This document shows, piece by piece, positions 10,896 to 21,549 of a stretch of DNA of 64,000 nucleotides. The DNA lies in contig OY759221.1 in the NCBI GenBank assembly GCA_963662175.1, forward strand, positions 16,582,027 through 16,646,026. Reading direction: 5' to 3'. Source of the DNA: Aradus depressus (lineage: Eukaryota; Arthropoda; Insecta; Hemiptera; Aradidae). The notes under the pieces are model-generated. The model saw nothing but the letters and a program-made list of their open reading frames with translations. It made no database searches and was not told where the DNA came from. The stretch's first letter is position 1. The number at the start of each line of letters is the position of its first letter. A program made the translations under genes and the position numbers.

Positions 10896-12424
10896 CTTAA
10901 GGACCGGCCTCACCATGAGGTGCGACATTTCTACCGATCCAATTTCGATCTGGCTTTACCATATGAATCTCAGTGAAATCCACCGTTGCTGATCACACCT
11001 ATGACCTGTTAAAGATACATGTGTATTCGTAAATAGCCAAAACCGGAATCACGTGAACACTCATATACAATTGATAGAAAACTCGAAATGAATGAATTCA
11101 GCAAAATTGAATTTTACTGATACCATTAAATCAAAACTGACTGACATGACAGCTTTTTTTTTTCTCTCTTTTTTTACCTCTTCTTTGACATACTTTTTTT
11201 CATTTTCTCGTGAAAGGTTGGTTGTTGAAAGATGATTTATGGAACAGTAACTTCGTGGAAAATCCACTCTGAAAAAGTGGGATAATGAAATTTTTAAAAA
11301 ATTTAAAAAAGATGTGGCATTCAGGACTTTCAAAACACTGTAATTTTCATTGATTTCATTCATCCATTTGTCATATTAATTAATGCAACAGTAATGATTA
11401 GCACTGTGATTTATATGCATTTACATATTTTTTTCTATTAACTTCAGCATGTAAAAAAACATACTTCATATAAATTATGTATTTCAATATTTTCTACAAA
11501 AGATTTTTGATTGGATGATCATAAATATAAGTTGTATCTTGTAAAATGTAGTTAGATCCCAGGGAAAAGTGGTCTCCATTTTCGTTCGATTTCAGCCAAA
11601 ATCTAATAACATCTAAGTTACCACATGTGACCTCTCCATTCCAAATTTAAAGTTCATAGCTACAATCGTTTTTGCGGTAGAGAGCTCACAACTTTTCAAT
11701 CGCATACGCACAGACAGACATCATCGCGAAAATGGTCAAAACGTATTCAGGGGAACTAGAAACATGAAAATCAGTTAAAACCTCGATCTCGAATTTTCGC
11801 ACGATTACAATATTTACTTATACTATAGGTACAAGAAAGTAAAAAAGATGAAGAAACAATAATATTTTAGAAGAATATTGGTCGAACAGCCGGGGCCATG
11901 ATGTGTTTCCAGCATTAACTGAACATCGATTCAACATACATTAATGAGAATTTAAATTAATACTAATCGGAAATTGATGACCACAGATATGTAATTTTGT
12001 CAGTAACCGGAGGGGTTGAGGAAATGAGAATATCGGTCAGTCCCCAGACAGCAGAGATCCTGTCCAATCTCAATCTCCTTCCTCCAACGTAATTAGCCAC
12101 ATGAAAACAGGGCTTTTCGTTTGTGAATGGTCGTGTCATGAATTGGTAGGGTTTCAATGGGATAATGTCTCCCCACTGTTTCTCTAAAGGCGAAATGGGA
12201 AGGCAGTTTAGTGTGTATCTCAGATGAGAGATAGCACCAATTTCGGGTGTAAATATTGCACTCCCTTTTTTACCTAGTAAAAAATAATTAAAATTAATAT
12301 TAAAATAATTAATCCGAAATGCATTTGTCTCAGTGTAAGGATCTAAATGAAGGATCGATCGACTTTTGATTATGCACGATTTAGATGCGAAATTTTTTAA
12401 TTTAGACTTTCATAAAATCTTCTT
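10896..12424. other. No gene recognised
   Basis: The T-rich minus frame at 11061-11363 is low complexity. 11880-12240 is less repetitive and moderately GC-balanced, perhaps unique sequence, but no splice-supported exon is evident. Confidence 0.35.
11516..11850 (+). repeat. Interspersed repeat ending CAAGAAAGTAAAA
   Basis: Contains GACAGACATCATCGCGAAAA, AACCTCGATCTCGAATTTTC and a terminal TATACTATAGGTACAAGAAA. Non-coding; class not assigned. Confidence 0.45.
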
Positions 12425-12690
12425 TTTTTTTTTTCACAACTGTATAAATAATATATACAACAAGCGAAATTGCTAAAAGAGTAAAATATGGCATTGTCAA
12501 AATGCCAAGGGAGAAAAATCACCCAGTGTGACACTCCTTAGGCACTGAGTTGCACTCACTTATAACTCACTGTCACTGCTGCTACTGAGGAGGTCTCTAG
12601 GCCATTGGCGCTTAAGGCGTCGTTGAGGAAGTGTGGCAGAGTATGAGAACACGGACCGAAATTCGTAAAAGTAAATCTAAGCTTACAGAT
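12425..12690 (-). mobile_element. Jockey-like LINE 3' end fragment
   Basis: Matches 36655-36905 over about 240 bp, including the coding end (RLKxxWPRDLL-like before a run of short stops) and the 3' UTR. A poly(A) tail (T run 12422-12435 on the plus strand) marks the 3' end. Confidence 0.65.
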
Positions 12691-12693
12691 TTT

Positions 12694-13220
12694 TTTTTAT
12701 TTTATTTTTTTAAACTTTTATTTAGTCTACAATTTGTATAAACAATAACAATAAGCAGAAGTGTAGACTAAGATGACATGATAACATAATAAGTAATACA
12801 AAATATTTAAAACAAAATAAGAAGCAAAAAAAGAAATGAATAATACAAAATAGTAGCAAACATATACAAAAATAATAGACAGAATACGTAATAAATCAAT
12901 GGTAAATGAATAAACAGAAAGCATGAAATGAAAGAGATAAAACAAAAAAAAAATAAAATAAAATAATAAATAAAAAAATAAAAATAAAAAATAAATAAAT
13001 AAAATAATTAAAAATATATAAGAAACGCGACGAGGACAGCACACTGCCATATACCACTCTCCAACTAGTGGAGAGGAGAGGAGGCGGTGGGAGAGCAGCG
13101 CTGACCCTCCCACCACGCTGCCCAACCATCCACTGTCCAGCAGTGGAGGAAGACCAGGAGACGGGGCGTCGAAAGGACAGAGAGGCGTGAGGGGAGAATC
13201 CGGTCATCACCAGCACTCCC
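12694..13220 (-). mobile_element. 3' UTR copy related to the full-length LINE
   Basis: The minus strand begins GGGAGTGCTGGTGATGACCG and continues TTCTCCCCTCA, homologous to 20310-20340 downstream of ORF2, then turns T/A-rich and ends in a poly(A)-like tail. The open frames here are only low-complexity. Confidence 0.7.
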
Positions 13221-13562
13221 TTAAAAATGGCGTGTGAAACTTACAGAATTAAACAATTTTTTCAAGATCTTAAATCGGTCGAGTATTTGAAACCGAAACA
13301 GGAAATCCCGATTTCAAATAATTACCGATCGCTGCCACACCCACCCCTGTTTTTTTAAACAGAATTTTCTACGCTGGATTGAATATTTAATCAATTCTGA
13401 GCTTTCATGTAAATTATGATTTGTGTAGTATTTATTTATAAGTATTAAATTATTTCAAAAATACCTTCAAAATCGAAATTGTTTAAAATATCAATACTGA
13501 AGGATGAAAAAATAATGAAAAAAATTAGTGCAGGTCAAAGCTTCATAGAACTATACTTACTT

Positions 13563-14105
13563 ACTCTTACTCCGTTTGCGACGAACCCTGAAGATCCTTA
13601 GCCGCCCACATTAGCCTTCTCCACCGCGATCTGTCGTGCGCCACCGGTCGCCAGTTCACCACGTGGTGTTCCACAGCATCCTTCTTCACCAGGTCAGTCC
13701 ACCTCCACCGTGGTCTTCCTCGTGATCTGGCTCCTTAGACCTGAGCGTCCATGATGCGTCCTATGGCTGTCTGCCGTCCGCTTCTCACCACGTGTCCAGC
13801 CCATCTTAAGCGCCGTGATTTCATATCTGCAACTACTGTCGGGTGTTGGCAGAAGATGTCTCTCAGCTCCCTGTTGGTTCTGATCCTCCACTCTTGGGTT
13901 TCTCTATCCTTGACCGGACCTGCTATGTTCCTCAGCACTTTATTTTCAAACGTCTGGAAACGTTTCTCCAGATGTGAGGTTAGGGTCCAGGTTTCACACC
14001 CATAGATCAGAACGGGCTTTACCATGGAGCTGTAGATCCTATACTTCAGGTTCCTTGACAAGGCTCTGGACCGTAGCAGCTTGATGACAGAGAAATACAC
14101 TCTTC
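13563..14105 (-). pseudogene. 5'-truncated LINE, RT C-terminal part
   Basis: The minus strand reads IKLLRSRALSRNLKYRIYSS, KPVLIYGCETWTL, FENKVLRNIAGPVKD, RRLRWAGHVVRSG, then after a frameshift near 13740 RGRPRWRWTDLVKKDA to SSQTE plus stop. It ends with GTAAGAGTAAGTAAG. It shares the domain layout of 1840-2602 and 59004-59540 but is a separate family. Confidence 0.8.
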
Positions 14106-14149
14106 CACGCTACGAAATACGCATACTATACTTTCCAGAAACTGGGTTG

Positions 14150-14380
14150 ATGATATTCATGAACAACCTTAGTGAAATCTACTTATTTTCAGCCAAATCG
14201 GCCAAAGGGATTAGTGGGGAAGCATAACACAAAAATGCTAATACCTGCCGATGTAATGAATTTATCGACACAAAATTTAGTATACGGATTTAGAAGCCAC
14301 AAATTTTGGCGGGAGACTGGAAACATAATGGAATACAGAGTCCTGTGGAAGTACATTGCCGGTGATTCACCGTACATTAT
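14150..14380 (+). repeat. Family A fragment
   Basis: CAAATCGGCCAAAGGGATTA, TGCCGATGTAATGAATTTAT, then ACATTGCCGGTGATTCACCG. Confidence 0.75.
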
Positions 14381-15534
14381 TTTATTTTTTAGTTATTCAG
14401 TCGTAAATAAACTTTTTCACATAAGTTTCCAAGCATGTTCATATTCTTCACAACTCACATAAAAAAAATATTATGAACAAGACATTCATAAATAATGAAA
14501 TTCGTTTTAAAGTCGAACTATTTTTCCAAGAATACACTCTATCCAACTAAATAATTTCATACATTTTATAAGGAAAAAGTTTTAGGGTAGGCAAAGTTCT
14601 CTTCAGGTAATCTGAACGAAATTAAACAAGTTACTGTGACATCGACCAAGGAAGACGAAGGACCTTTCTTCAGAAGGATACCAAAGTTTCTTAATATGTG
14701 TTTGAAAAGTGTCTCAATCTTATAAAGTAGGTAGTTAAACAACTATTTAAATCATTTTCTCTGAAATTATAAAACTTAAGAACGTGTCGCAAAATAAGAA
14801 CCTTGGTATTTTATTTTTATATTTTATAGTTATAATATTTTGTTTCTTGTATAGTTGCTTCGCCCAGAAGTTATCCTAAAGTTAGTTATGAATAATGTAC
14901 AATGTTATTCAAGGATCAAGCAGCAAGAAATATTTAAAAACATTAAAATCCAGCCTATTCCTGCGCTGTTTATATTTGAAACATTGTTTTCAAATATGGT
15001 TTCGCTCTCTCTCCACAAAGTCAATTGAACGTTTGCGCTAAAACCAACGTATGTCGATATATTCATTACATCGGTAGTTATTACTGTACAGTAAAATCCT
15101 TTTATAACGATGTAAAACCCGTATCTAGTTTGGTTTGCTATTTAAAAGTGAAGAAATAAATCCGGATATAACGATGTTAGGTATAACGATATTCCGTATT
15201 AAAACGATCTAAAACATAAGAAAAAGTTGTTTTTTCATTCAGGTTATAACGATATAATATGTATGTACATATGCACATACATACATAATTGGGTAAAACA
15301 GTATGAAGTTTGAACGGATGAAAAATACAAACATTATAGAAAAGGGTTTTAAACACGGTTCTTGTTTACTTTTTCCGAGCGCAATGAGTCATTCTATTTC
15401 CAAACATACCATTTCCCCCTTGTTGAAGTTTCTTCGAACTCCCTCCTTCCCTTCTAGTGCGTATATTCCTAGTTTCAGATTAGTCTTTCCTTTACCTCCG
15501 TAGGGATCGTGATAGTGTAAACATTGAATTGAAA

Positions 15535-15949
15535 ATGACTTCGAACCAACATCGTGCATTCTCTATTGAAGAAAAAGAGAAAATCATAAATAGGATTGAG
15601 AAATGAAAACAATCAAAAACTTAGTGTCGGAGCTTCGAATTTCCCAGTCTACGATTTCGAAAATCCAGAGACAAAATCAAAGAAACGTTTGAAAAAGATG
15701 TGATGACTTTACATCAGAGGAACCGACCGAAGAAACAATGGTGGCGTCTGATTTGAATAAGAGCAAGGAGGAGGACAACGATGACATCGACGGCACTGAA
15801 GAAGACCTTTTCAAAACTCCGACTTGGTCACAAGTCTACAGCGCTCTTGGAGTCATTCGGACGTACGTCGCCCTAAATGATGATGTAAATAAACCTGAAA
15901 CCACAGCTTCCTTAAAAGAACTTCATAACCATGTAAGCAAAAATGTATA
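15535..15949 (+). pseudogene. Tigger-like transposase remnant (N-terminal HTH plus C-terminus)
   Basis: From the ATG at 15535 the frame gives MTSNQHRAFSIEEKEKIINR, then after a frameshift near 15605 KNLVSELRISQSTISKIQRQ. This is the CENP-B/pogo N-terminal helix-turn-helix. A second frame from 15738 ends in the acidic, Leu-rich C-terminus common in Tigger transposases (TWSQVYSALGVIRTYVALND), and runs into the LINE insertion site and a few codons past it (20858 onward). The DDE catalytic core between them is absent, so the copy is dead. Confidence 0.75.
15914..15949 (+). repeat. 5' target-site duplication of the LINE
   Basis: The 36 bp starting AAAAGAACTTCATAACC are repeated exactly at 20822-20857. 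The first few A's could belong to the poly(A) tail, so the true TSD is 32-36 bp. The sequence is the end of the pogo/Tigger transposase frame. Confidence 0.9.
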
Positions 15950-16389
15950 GAGTCTGGCCCTAGCAGCCGAAGGGTTTACATCGTGTCCCTGTTGTCCGCT
16001 CGATTTTAATGTGTCAAAGTGCAGTGTTTTGGTTGAAATTTGACATACAGTGACCTCAAGTGACTGGAACAAATTGTGCAAGTTTTGGACTACAATGGAG
16101 CTTCATTAACTGAGCCAGGTCAGTTCTAAAAACTCATAGTTTTAGGGGCTCGAGAGGGCTTCCTCCATTCAACAGGAACCTTTATCTCTGTTGAAGAGTG
16201 GGGGTGACTGTGACCCACTTCTTCTGTTGCCCAGCGGACGGGCTCCCAGGAGTCAGGTAGTGTCCCATCCCTTCCCCCCCATCCAAAGACTTTACATATT
16301 CCCCCCTTCCCCCCCCCCCTCACCCATTTTTATTAGTTATTATTATATTTATACTTTTTTTTATTTTTGCTCCTCTCACTACTATTATA

Positions 16390-17601
16390 ATGGCAGGAAA
16401 AGGAGTGAAGAAGAGAGGTCGCCCGACCTCCAATAGAGCCAAAGCCCATTCAAAGGAAGGCAGCGAGGCAGCCGAAACAGAATCCCAGGGGATCTCACGT
16501 CCAACTACCCCCATCTCAAATCATTTCACCCCTCTGGCCATCGACGAAGAGGAGCCACCATCTACTCCAAAACCACCCCCCATATTCGTCACAAATATAA
16601 GTGACTTCGAAAAATTGTTAAAAAAACTTCGGTCTATTCTGGGACCTAAAGGCTTTGTGTGCCAGACCTCTATACGGCACACAAAGATCCAACTTGGCAC
16701 GTCGGAGGACTACCGCGCTACCATCCAACTCCTGAAGAAGGACGGGTATAGCTACCACTGCTATCAATTAAAGCAGGAGAAGGCCTTCAGAGTGGTACTG
16801 AGGCACCTCCACCCGACCACACCCACTTCCCTCATCAAGGAGGAGCTGGAGGAGATGGGCTACTCCGTGAGGAACATCTCCGGGGTGAAGAACCCAACAA
16901 CGAAGGCTTTCCTTCCTCTATTTTTCTTGGATTTGGAGCCCCAAGACAACAATGAAGAAATTTTCGCTCTAACAAGGTTGGTCCATAGTGTGGTCAAGGT
17001 GGAGGAGCCAAACAAACGGAGGGATATCCCTCAGTGCCACCGGTGCCAAGAGTACGGCCATACAAAGGGGTACTGCGGCCACCCTGTCCGGTGTGTCAAG
17101 TGTGCGGGCCTGCATGCCACTGAGACCTGCCGGAAGCCAACAGACCTCCCAGCAAAGTGTGCTCTATGTGGTGGTCAACACCCCGCCAACTACAGAGGGT
17201 GTACCGTGAAGCGGCTGAGGACCTCCGCCACCGCTACAGGGCCCAAGGCAGCGCAGCCCCTTGTCCCGCAGTCCTTCGCCCCTCTTCCCAAGGACTTCCC
17301 AGCCCTGGCTTCAGGACATCAGGGTGCACCACGACCAGCGCCTCCTCGAACAGCCCTTCCCATGTCAGCCGCCGCTCAGCCAGGTCTCTCCTATGCCCAA
17401 TTGGCCGGGGCCAGGGCTCAGTCCCCTCAGTCTTCAACTTTCTACCCGCCCCGTCCTTCACCCTTCATCCCTCCCCCTCCTCCCGCCACCGACATAACAT
17501 CTGTCCTCTCCTCCTTCATGACGAAGATGGAGTCAATGTTCACCCAACTCTTCAACCTTCTGACCCCAATCATAACCCTACTTGCCAATAGATCCCAATA
17601 G
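16390..17601 (+). CDS. LINE ORF1: gag-like RNA-binding protein
   Basis: This 403-residue protein has a basic N-terminus, then a region resembling the PRE_C2HC domain found before zinc knuckles in Jockey-clade ORF1 proteins (about residues 135-205). Three CCHC knuckles follow: CHRCQEYGHTKGYC (C-x2-C-x4-H-x4-C), CVKCAGLHATETC (C-x2-C-x3-H-x4-C) and CALCGGQHPANYRGC (C-x2-C-x3-H-x6-C). The C-terminal third is Pro/Ala/Ser-rich and ends in a hydrophobic helix. Such proteins coat the element's RNA and guide the ribonucleoprotein. The start ATG is the first in frame after a T-rich 5' UTR. The stop TAG overlaps the first codon of ORF2 by one base (TAGTG). Confidence 0.92.
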   Translation: MAGKGVKKRGRPTSNRAKAHSKEGSEAAETESQGISRPTTPISNHFTPLAIDEEEPPSTPKPPPIFVTNISDFEKLLKKLRSILGPKGFVCQTSIRHTKIQLGTSEDYRATIQLLKKDGYSYHCYQLKQEKAFRVVLRHLHPTTPTSLIKEELEEMGYSVRNISGVKNPTTKAFLPLFFLDLEPQDNNEEIFALTRLVHSVVKVEEPNKRRDIPQCHRCQEYGHTKGYCGHPVRCVKCAGLHATETCRKPTDLPAKCALCGGQHPANYRGCTVKRLRTSATATGPKAAQPLVPQSFAPLPKDFPALASGHQGAPRPAPPRTALPMSAAAQPGLSYAQLAGARAQSPQSSTFYPPRPSPFIPPPPPATDITSVLSSFMTKMESMFTQLFNLLTPIITLLANRSQ

Positions 17602-20288
17602 TGCCTCCTACCCAACATTCCTTATCCATCCTCCTTTGGAACGCCAATGGCTTACACAACCACAAAGACGAACTCGACGCTCTACTACACAACAAAAAGA
17701 TAGACGTAGCTCTTATTACAGAAACTCGACTGACCACTAGAAAACACTGCGACATCCCGGACTATACCACCTACAGGACGGACCACCCGGATGGTAGAGC
17801 CCATGGTGGCACTGCGGTACTTGTCCGCCGAGCCCTCTCCCACCATATCCTGCCTTCTTATTCCTTCGACTATCTCCAAGCAACCCCTATTTCAATTGCC
17901 CTGTTTCCTTTTCCTCTCACCATATCAGCAGTGTACTGCCCTCCTCAAACTGTAATTTCACCTGACCAGTTTCATGCATTCTTCCGAACCCTCGGTCCAC
18001 GATTCCTATCTGGTGGTGACTACAATGCGAAACATCCTCAGTGGGGCAGTAGAGTGGCTAATTCGAGAGGCCGAGTCCTCAACCGAGTCCTGTCCTCCAG
18101 TAATTATGATTACTTCTCTCCTGATTTCCCAACTTACTGGCCAACCGATCCTAACAAACTCCCAGACCTGTTGGACTTCTACGTCTCTTGCGGCCTGGAC
18201 GCGCTTCACTCGAATATTTCCCACCTCGATGACCTTTCCTCCGACCACAGCCCTGTCCTTTTGGTATTAGATCTGCATCCTATCCCAAAACCTTTACCCC
18301 CTTCCCTAACACGAGGTCCTGTTGATTGGAAGCTCTTCCAAAACTCTTTGGAAAATTCCATCAACCTCAATATATCCCTTAAAACCCCAGAAGAGCTTGA
18401 TGAAGCAGTTTCTTTATTCACAACCCTCATCCAAGAAACTGCTTGGAAATCTTCCTTCCCAACACCTCATCCCACACGTTCCCAGAACCACCTTCCTCAA
18501 GACATCCTGAACCTCATCTCCTCAAAGCGTCGTGCCCGAGCCACATGGCAGAGGACACGCTATCCCACAGACCGCCAAACCTATAACCAACTTTCCCGAC
18601 TTCTCAAACAGCAACTCTCATCCTACCGATCCCAAAAATATAACTCCTATCTGTCCTCCTTATCCACTCAGGATAAATCCTTATGGTCAGCCACAAGGAA
18701 AATCCTTAAGTATCACACCACTTCTCCTCCTATTCGACGTGAAGATGGCTCGTGGGCCGCATCTGACATTGAGAAATCCAACTTGTTTGCTTCCCACCTC
18801 CGCCAAACATTCACCCCCCACCCCGATCCTCTTTCCCAATCTTACAAAGTCGAGAAGTTCCTCGACTCTCCCCTCCAACTTTCTTTGCCTCCTAAACCTG
18901 TCCATCCTTCCGAGGTCATACACTTCATCCAGTCCTTACCTACAAGAAGATCTCCAGGGTATGACCTCATCACTTGTAAAATAATTAGAAATCTTCCCCG
19001 CAAAGCCATCATTTTCCTGACATATATTTTTAATTGTGTATTTCGAACAGCCTACTTCCCTGCCCTTTGGAAATTTTCTACCATTATCCTTTTTCCCAAA
19101 CCTGGAAAACCCCCCAACGTTCCAAGCTCCTATCGTCCTATAAGTTTGCTACCCATCCTTTCAAAAATTCTAGAAAAAATTATTCTAAAAAGAATTTTTC
19201 CCATCCTCGACTCCAAAAATGTTATTCCTGACCACCAATTCGGCTTCCGAACCCATCACTCTACTGTTCAGCAGGGCCTTCGCATTGTAGACCACATTTC
19301 CTCTTCCCTGGAGTGTAAGAGCTATTGTTCGGGTGCCTTTCTGGACGTGGCTCAGGCTTTCGACCGGGTTTGGCACCCTGGACTGCTCTTCAAGCTAAAG
19401 AGACTCCTTCCCCACACTTATTACCTCATCCTCAAGTCCTACCTTTCCAACCGCTTCTTCAAAGTTCGTCAGGGTAATGAGTACTCCGACTACGCACCTG
19501 TTGAAGCGGGGGTTCCCCAAGGAAGTGTTCTCGGTCCCATCCTTTATACAGTTTACACTGCTGATATTCCTACCAATCCTAACACACTCCTAGCAACCTT
19601 TGCTGACGATACAGCTATCCTTGCTTCCAACCAAGATCCTATCATAGCCTCCCAAAAGCTCCAACAGCACCTTCTCCACATAGAGGATTGGTGTCGGCAG
19701 TGGCGTGTGAAAATTAATGAAGAGAAGTGTAAACATGTTACCTTCACTCTGAGACGCCAATCCTGTCCCCCGATTTCCTTCAATAACGTTCCCATCCCTG
19801 CCTCCAATCAAGTCCGCTACTTAGGGTTCTACCTAGACCGAAGACTGACGTGGAACCCCCACACACGATTAAAACGACAGGAGCTGAACAGACGGTTTGG
19901 CCTGCTCTATCGGCTGCTCAGCAGACAATCCAGACTTTCTATTGAAAACAAACTGACCATTTACAAGACTATAATAAGACCTATATGGACATACGGACTG
20001 GAACTATGGCGTTGTGCTAAACCATCTAACATCAAGCGTATCCAGTCCTTCCAATCCAAAGTCCTAAGAACAATTGTCGATGCTCCCTTCTATGTGTCCA
20101 ACCTTACCCTCCATAATGACCTTAAAATTCCTTTTGTTATTGACCTCACCAAGTCCCGCTTCTCCAAATTCCACTCTAACCTTTCCTTCCATGTCAATCC
20201 CGTCGCTCGACACTTGTCCTCCCGCTCCCACCCAGATAATCCTCCCAGAAGGCTGAGGCGGTGCTGGCCGAGAGACCTGCTAGGTTAA
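17601..20288 (+). CDS. LINE ORF2: AP endonuclease-reverse transcriptase
   Basis: The frame is about 895 codons, full length for a Jockey-clade ORF2. Endonuclease motifs are LLWNANGL (11-18), TETRL (E41), GGDYNAKHPQWGS (D140, N142) and SSDHSPV (D215, H216). Reverse transcriptase motifs are YRPISLLP (511-518), the AFLDVAQAFDRVW box (D582), GVPQGSVLGP (637-646) and FADD (667-670). The C-terminal region ends NPPRRLRRCWPRDLLG. All expected catalytic residues are present. The frame opens right after the ORF1 stop with GTG, and I find no in-frame ATG anywhere in it, so expression must use a non-AUG start or coupling to ORF1 termination. Confidence 0.93.
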   Translation: MPPTQHSLSILLWNANGLHNHKDELDALLHNKKIDVALITETRLTTRKHCDIPDYTTYRTDHPDGRAHGGTAVLVRRALSHHILPSYSFDYLQATPISIALFPFPLTISAVYCPPQTVISPDQFHAFFRTLGPRFLSGGDYNAKHPQWGSRVANSRGRVLNRVLSSSNYDYFSPDFPTYWPTDPNKLPDLLDFYVSCGLDALHSNISHLDDLSSDHSPVLLVLDLHPIPKPLPPSLTRGPVDWKLFQNSLENSINLNISLKTPEELDEAVSLFTTLIQETAWKSSFPTPHPTRSQNHLPQDILNLISSKRRARATWQRTRYPTDRQTYNQLSRLLKQQLSSYRSQKYNSYLSSLSTQDKSLWSATRKILKYHTTSPPIRREDGSWAASDIEKSNLFASHLRQTFTPHPDPLSQSYKVEKFLDSPLQLSLPPKPVHPSEVIHFIQSLPTRRSPGYDLITCKIIRNLPRKAIIFLTYIFNCVFRTAYFPALWKFSTIILFPKPGKPPNVPSSYRPISLLPILSKILEKIILKRIFPILDSKNVIPDHQFGFRTHHSTVQQGLRIVDHISSSLECKSYCSGAFLDVAQAFDRVWHPGLLFKLKRLLPHTYYLILKSYLSNRFFKVRQGNEYSDYAPVEAGVPQGSVLGPILYTVYTADIPTNPNTLLATFADDTAILASNQDPIIASQKLQQHLLHIEDWCRQWRVKINEEKCKHVTFTLRRQSCPPISFNNVPIPASNQVRYLGFYLDRRLTWNPHTRLKRQELNRRFGLLYRLLSRQSRLSIENKLTIYKTIIRPIWTYGLELWRCAKPSNIKRIQSFQSKVLRTIVDAPFYVSNLTLHNDLKIPFVIDLTKSRFSKFHSNLSFHVNPVARHLSSRSHPDNPPRRLRRCWPRDLLG

Positions 20289-20821
20289 GATAGCATATAC
20301 ATATAACTGGGAGTGCTGGTAGTGACCAGCTTCTCCCCTCATGAACTCGTACTTTCAGCTCTTCTTTCCTTCTTGGTCTACCTCCAGGGTGGAACAAGAT
20401 GGCGAGGGGATCACTCAGCCACCTGTGGCCTCCCCTGCCTCCATTAAGTTGGAGGAATTGGGTTGGCAGATACTCGGGGTGTTTCGAGGGGTCTTGAGTC
20501 GAAAGCTATTTTATTATTATAATTATTTTGTACATATTTTGTATATATTATTTATTTTGTATATATTTTATCTTAATTTGTATATTGCCATTGTAATTAT
20601 TATTATTATTTTTATTTATTTTACTTATTTTATTATTATTATTTATTATTATTATTTTTTTTTCTGTAATTTTTTATTTATTTATTATTATTATTTATTT
20701 TTATTTATTTATTTTTTTTTTTTTACACTCACTGTTATCAAATTTACTTATAGTTATATTATAACTGATTGTAGATATACCAAATAAACCCCATTCAATA
20801 TGAAAAAAAAAAAAAAAAAAA

Positions 20822-20857
20822 AAAAGAACTTCATAACCATGTAAGCAAAAATGTATA
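20822..20857 (+). repeat. 3' target-site duplication of the LINE
   Basis: Exact copy of 15914-15949, directly after the poly(A) tail. Beyond it the interrupted Tigger reading frame resumes and stops about 30 bases later. Confidence 0.9.
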
Positions 20858-21549
20858 CTTAAATAAAAGGCAAGCTAACTATAATAACTGATTTTTTTGT
20901 GGAAAATTAATACATATGTACTTATGTGTATACAGTTACAAATGTATGTAAGTACATTTTATGTAAGTTTTAAAAAGTAAATAAAAATATGTAAACTTTC
21001 TCGTTATGATCATTGTAAAACACCTTTTTTTTCACTAACAAACCCATACATTTGTATGTAGGTCTAACAGTTTGGTTCCGGATATAACGATGTATTTTTC
21101 TTGGTCCCTTGAACATCGTTATAACCAGATTTTACTGTATTTAAGTCGAGTTCCTCTTCTCTGGTTTTCCAATTCCCTTCGACAGATTTTGCAAAAAATT
21201 ACTAGGTGTCATACTTATGAGAATGAAAGTACTAATAAATTAATACTAACCGTAGCACAATATTGAAACTATCTCTAAAGGGGCAAACAGAATTGAATAG
21301 ACGCTCAAGTTTAGAGTTTGACCAAAACGTTGTTTGGGTAATGCCCAGCAACAACTTGTTAAGATGTTCCAGGGAGTCTCCAAGTTTGTCTAATGTTGAG
21401 AGGTAATTCTAGCAAAAAACATCCCTCTCCTGGAGTGTCCAGCAACTTGCCTACTGGACAAAACTAAATTAATTAAATAACAGTTTGTAGCTATACAAAT
21501 AGAGGTTATCAGAAACGTGCTTATCTTTATTATTTTTTCTTTTTTTTTT

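Larger units (their letters stand above)
13221..15000. other. Mostly repeat; no gene
   Basis: Outside the LINE and family A fragments, 13221-13560 and 14381-15000 are AT-rich. 14640-14720 could encode TSTKEDEGPFFRRIPKFLN but has no supporting splice context. Confidence 0.35.
15950..20821 (+). mobile_element. Full-length Jockey-like LINE with two intact ORFs
   Basis: A 4.87-kb non-LTR retrotransposon. It has a roughly 440-bp 5' UTR, ORF1 (gag-like, three zinc knuckles), ORF2 (AP-endonuclease plus reverse transcriptase), a roughly 530-bp 3' UTR that becomes T/A-rich, and a poly(A) tail (20803-20821 onward). It is flanked by an identical direct repeat of up to 36 bp (15914-15949 and 20822-20857), the target-site duplication. 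The identical TSD and unbroken ORFs mean a recent, possibly still active copy. It lies inside the pogo/Tigger element at 15089-21137. Related 3' UTR fragments occur at 4352-4632, 12694-13220 and 41160-41345. Confidence 0.93.
15089..21137 (+). mobile_element. pogo/Tigger-like DNA transposon, core-deleted, split by the LINE
   Basis: Terminal inverted repeats of 24 bp with 3 mismatches (15089-15112 and 21114-21137) start CAGTAAAATC and end TATAACGATG, flanked by TA on both sides (15087-15088, 21138-21139). CAGT ends with a TA target are typical of pogo/Tigger. A subterminal ATAACGAT motif recurs near both ends. Without the LINE the element is about 1.1 kb. It carries only the two ends of a transposase gene, and inserted into a family A repeat. 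Confidence 0.88.
15000..21200 (-). repeat. Family A fragment split by the pogo/LINE nest
   Basis: CATTACATCGGTAGTTATTA at 15065 continues at 21138 after the 6-kb nested insertion. Confidence 0.65.

Noticed and set aside
12727..13216. 132- and 106-codon ORFs on the minus strand
   Set aside because: They lie over a LINE 3' UTR and its A/T-rich tail, giving only Phe/Tyr/Leu low-complexity peptide.
20341..20787. 148-codon ORF after ORF2
   Set aside because: It is the 3' UTR of the LINE; the sequence is T-rich low complexity and overlaps the homologous non-coding tails elsewhere.
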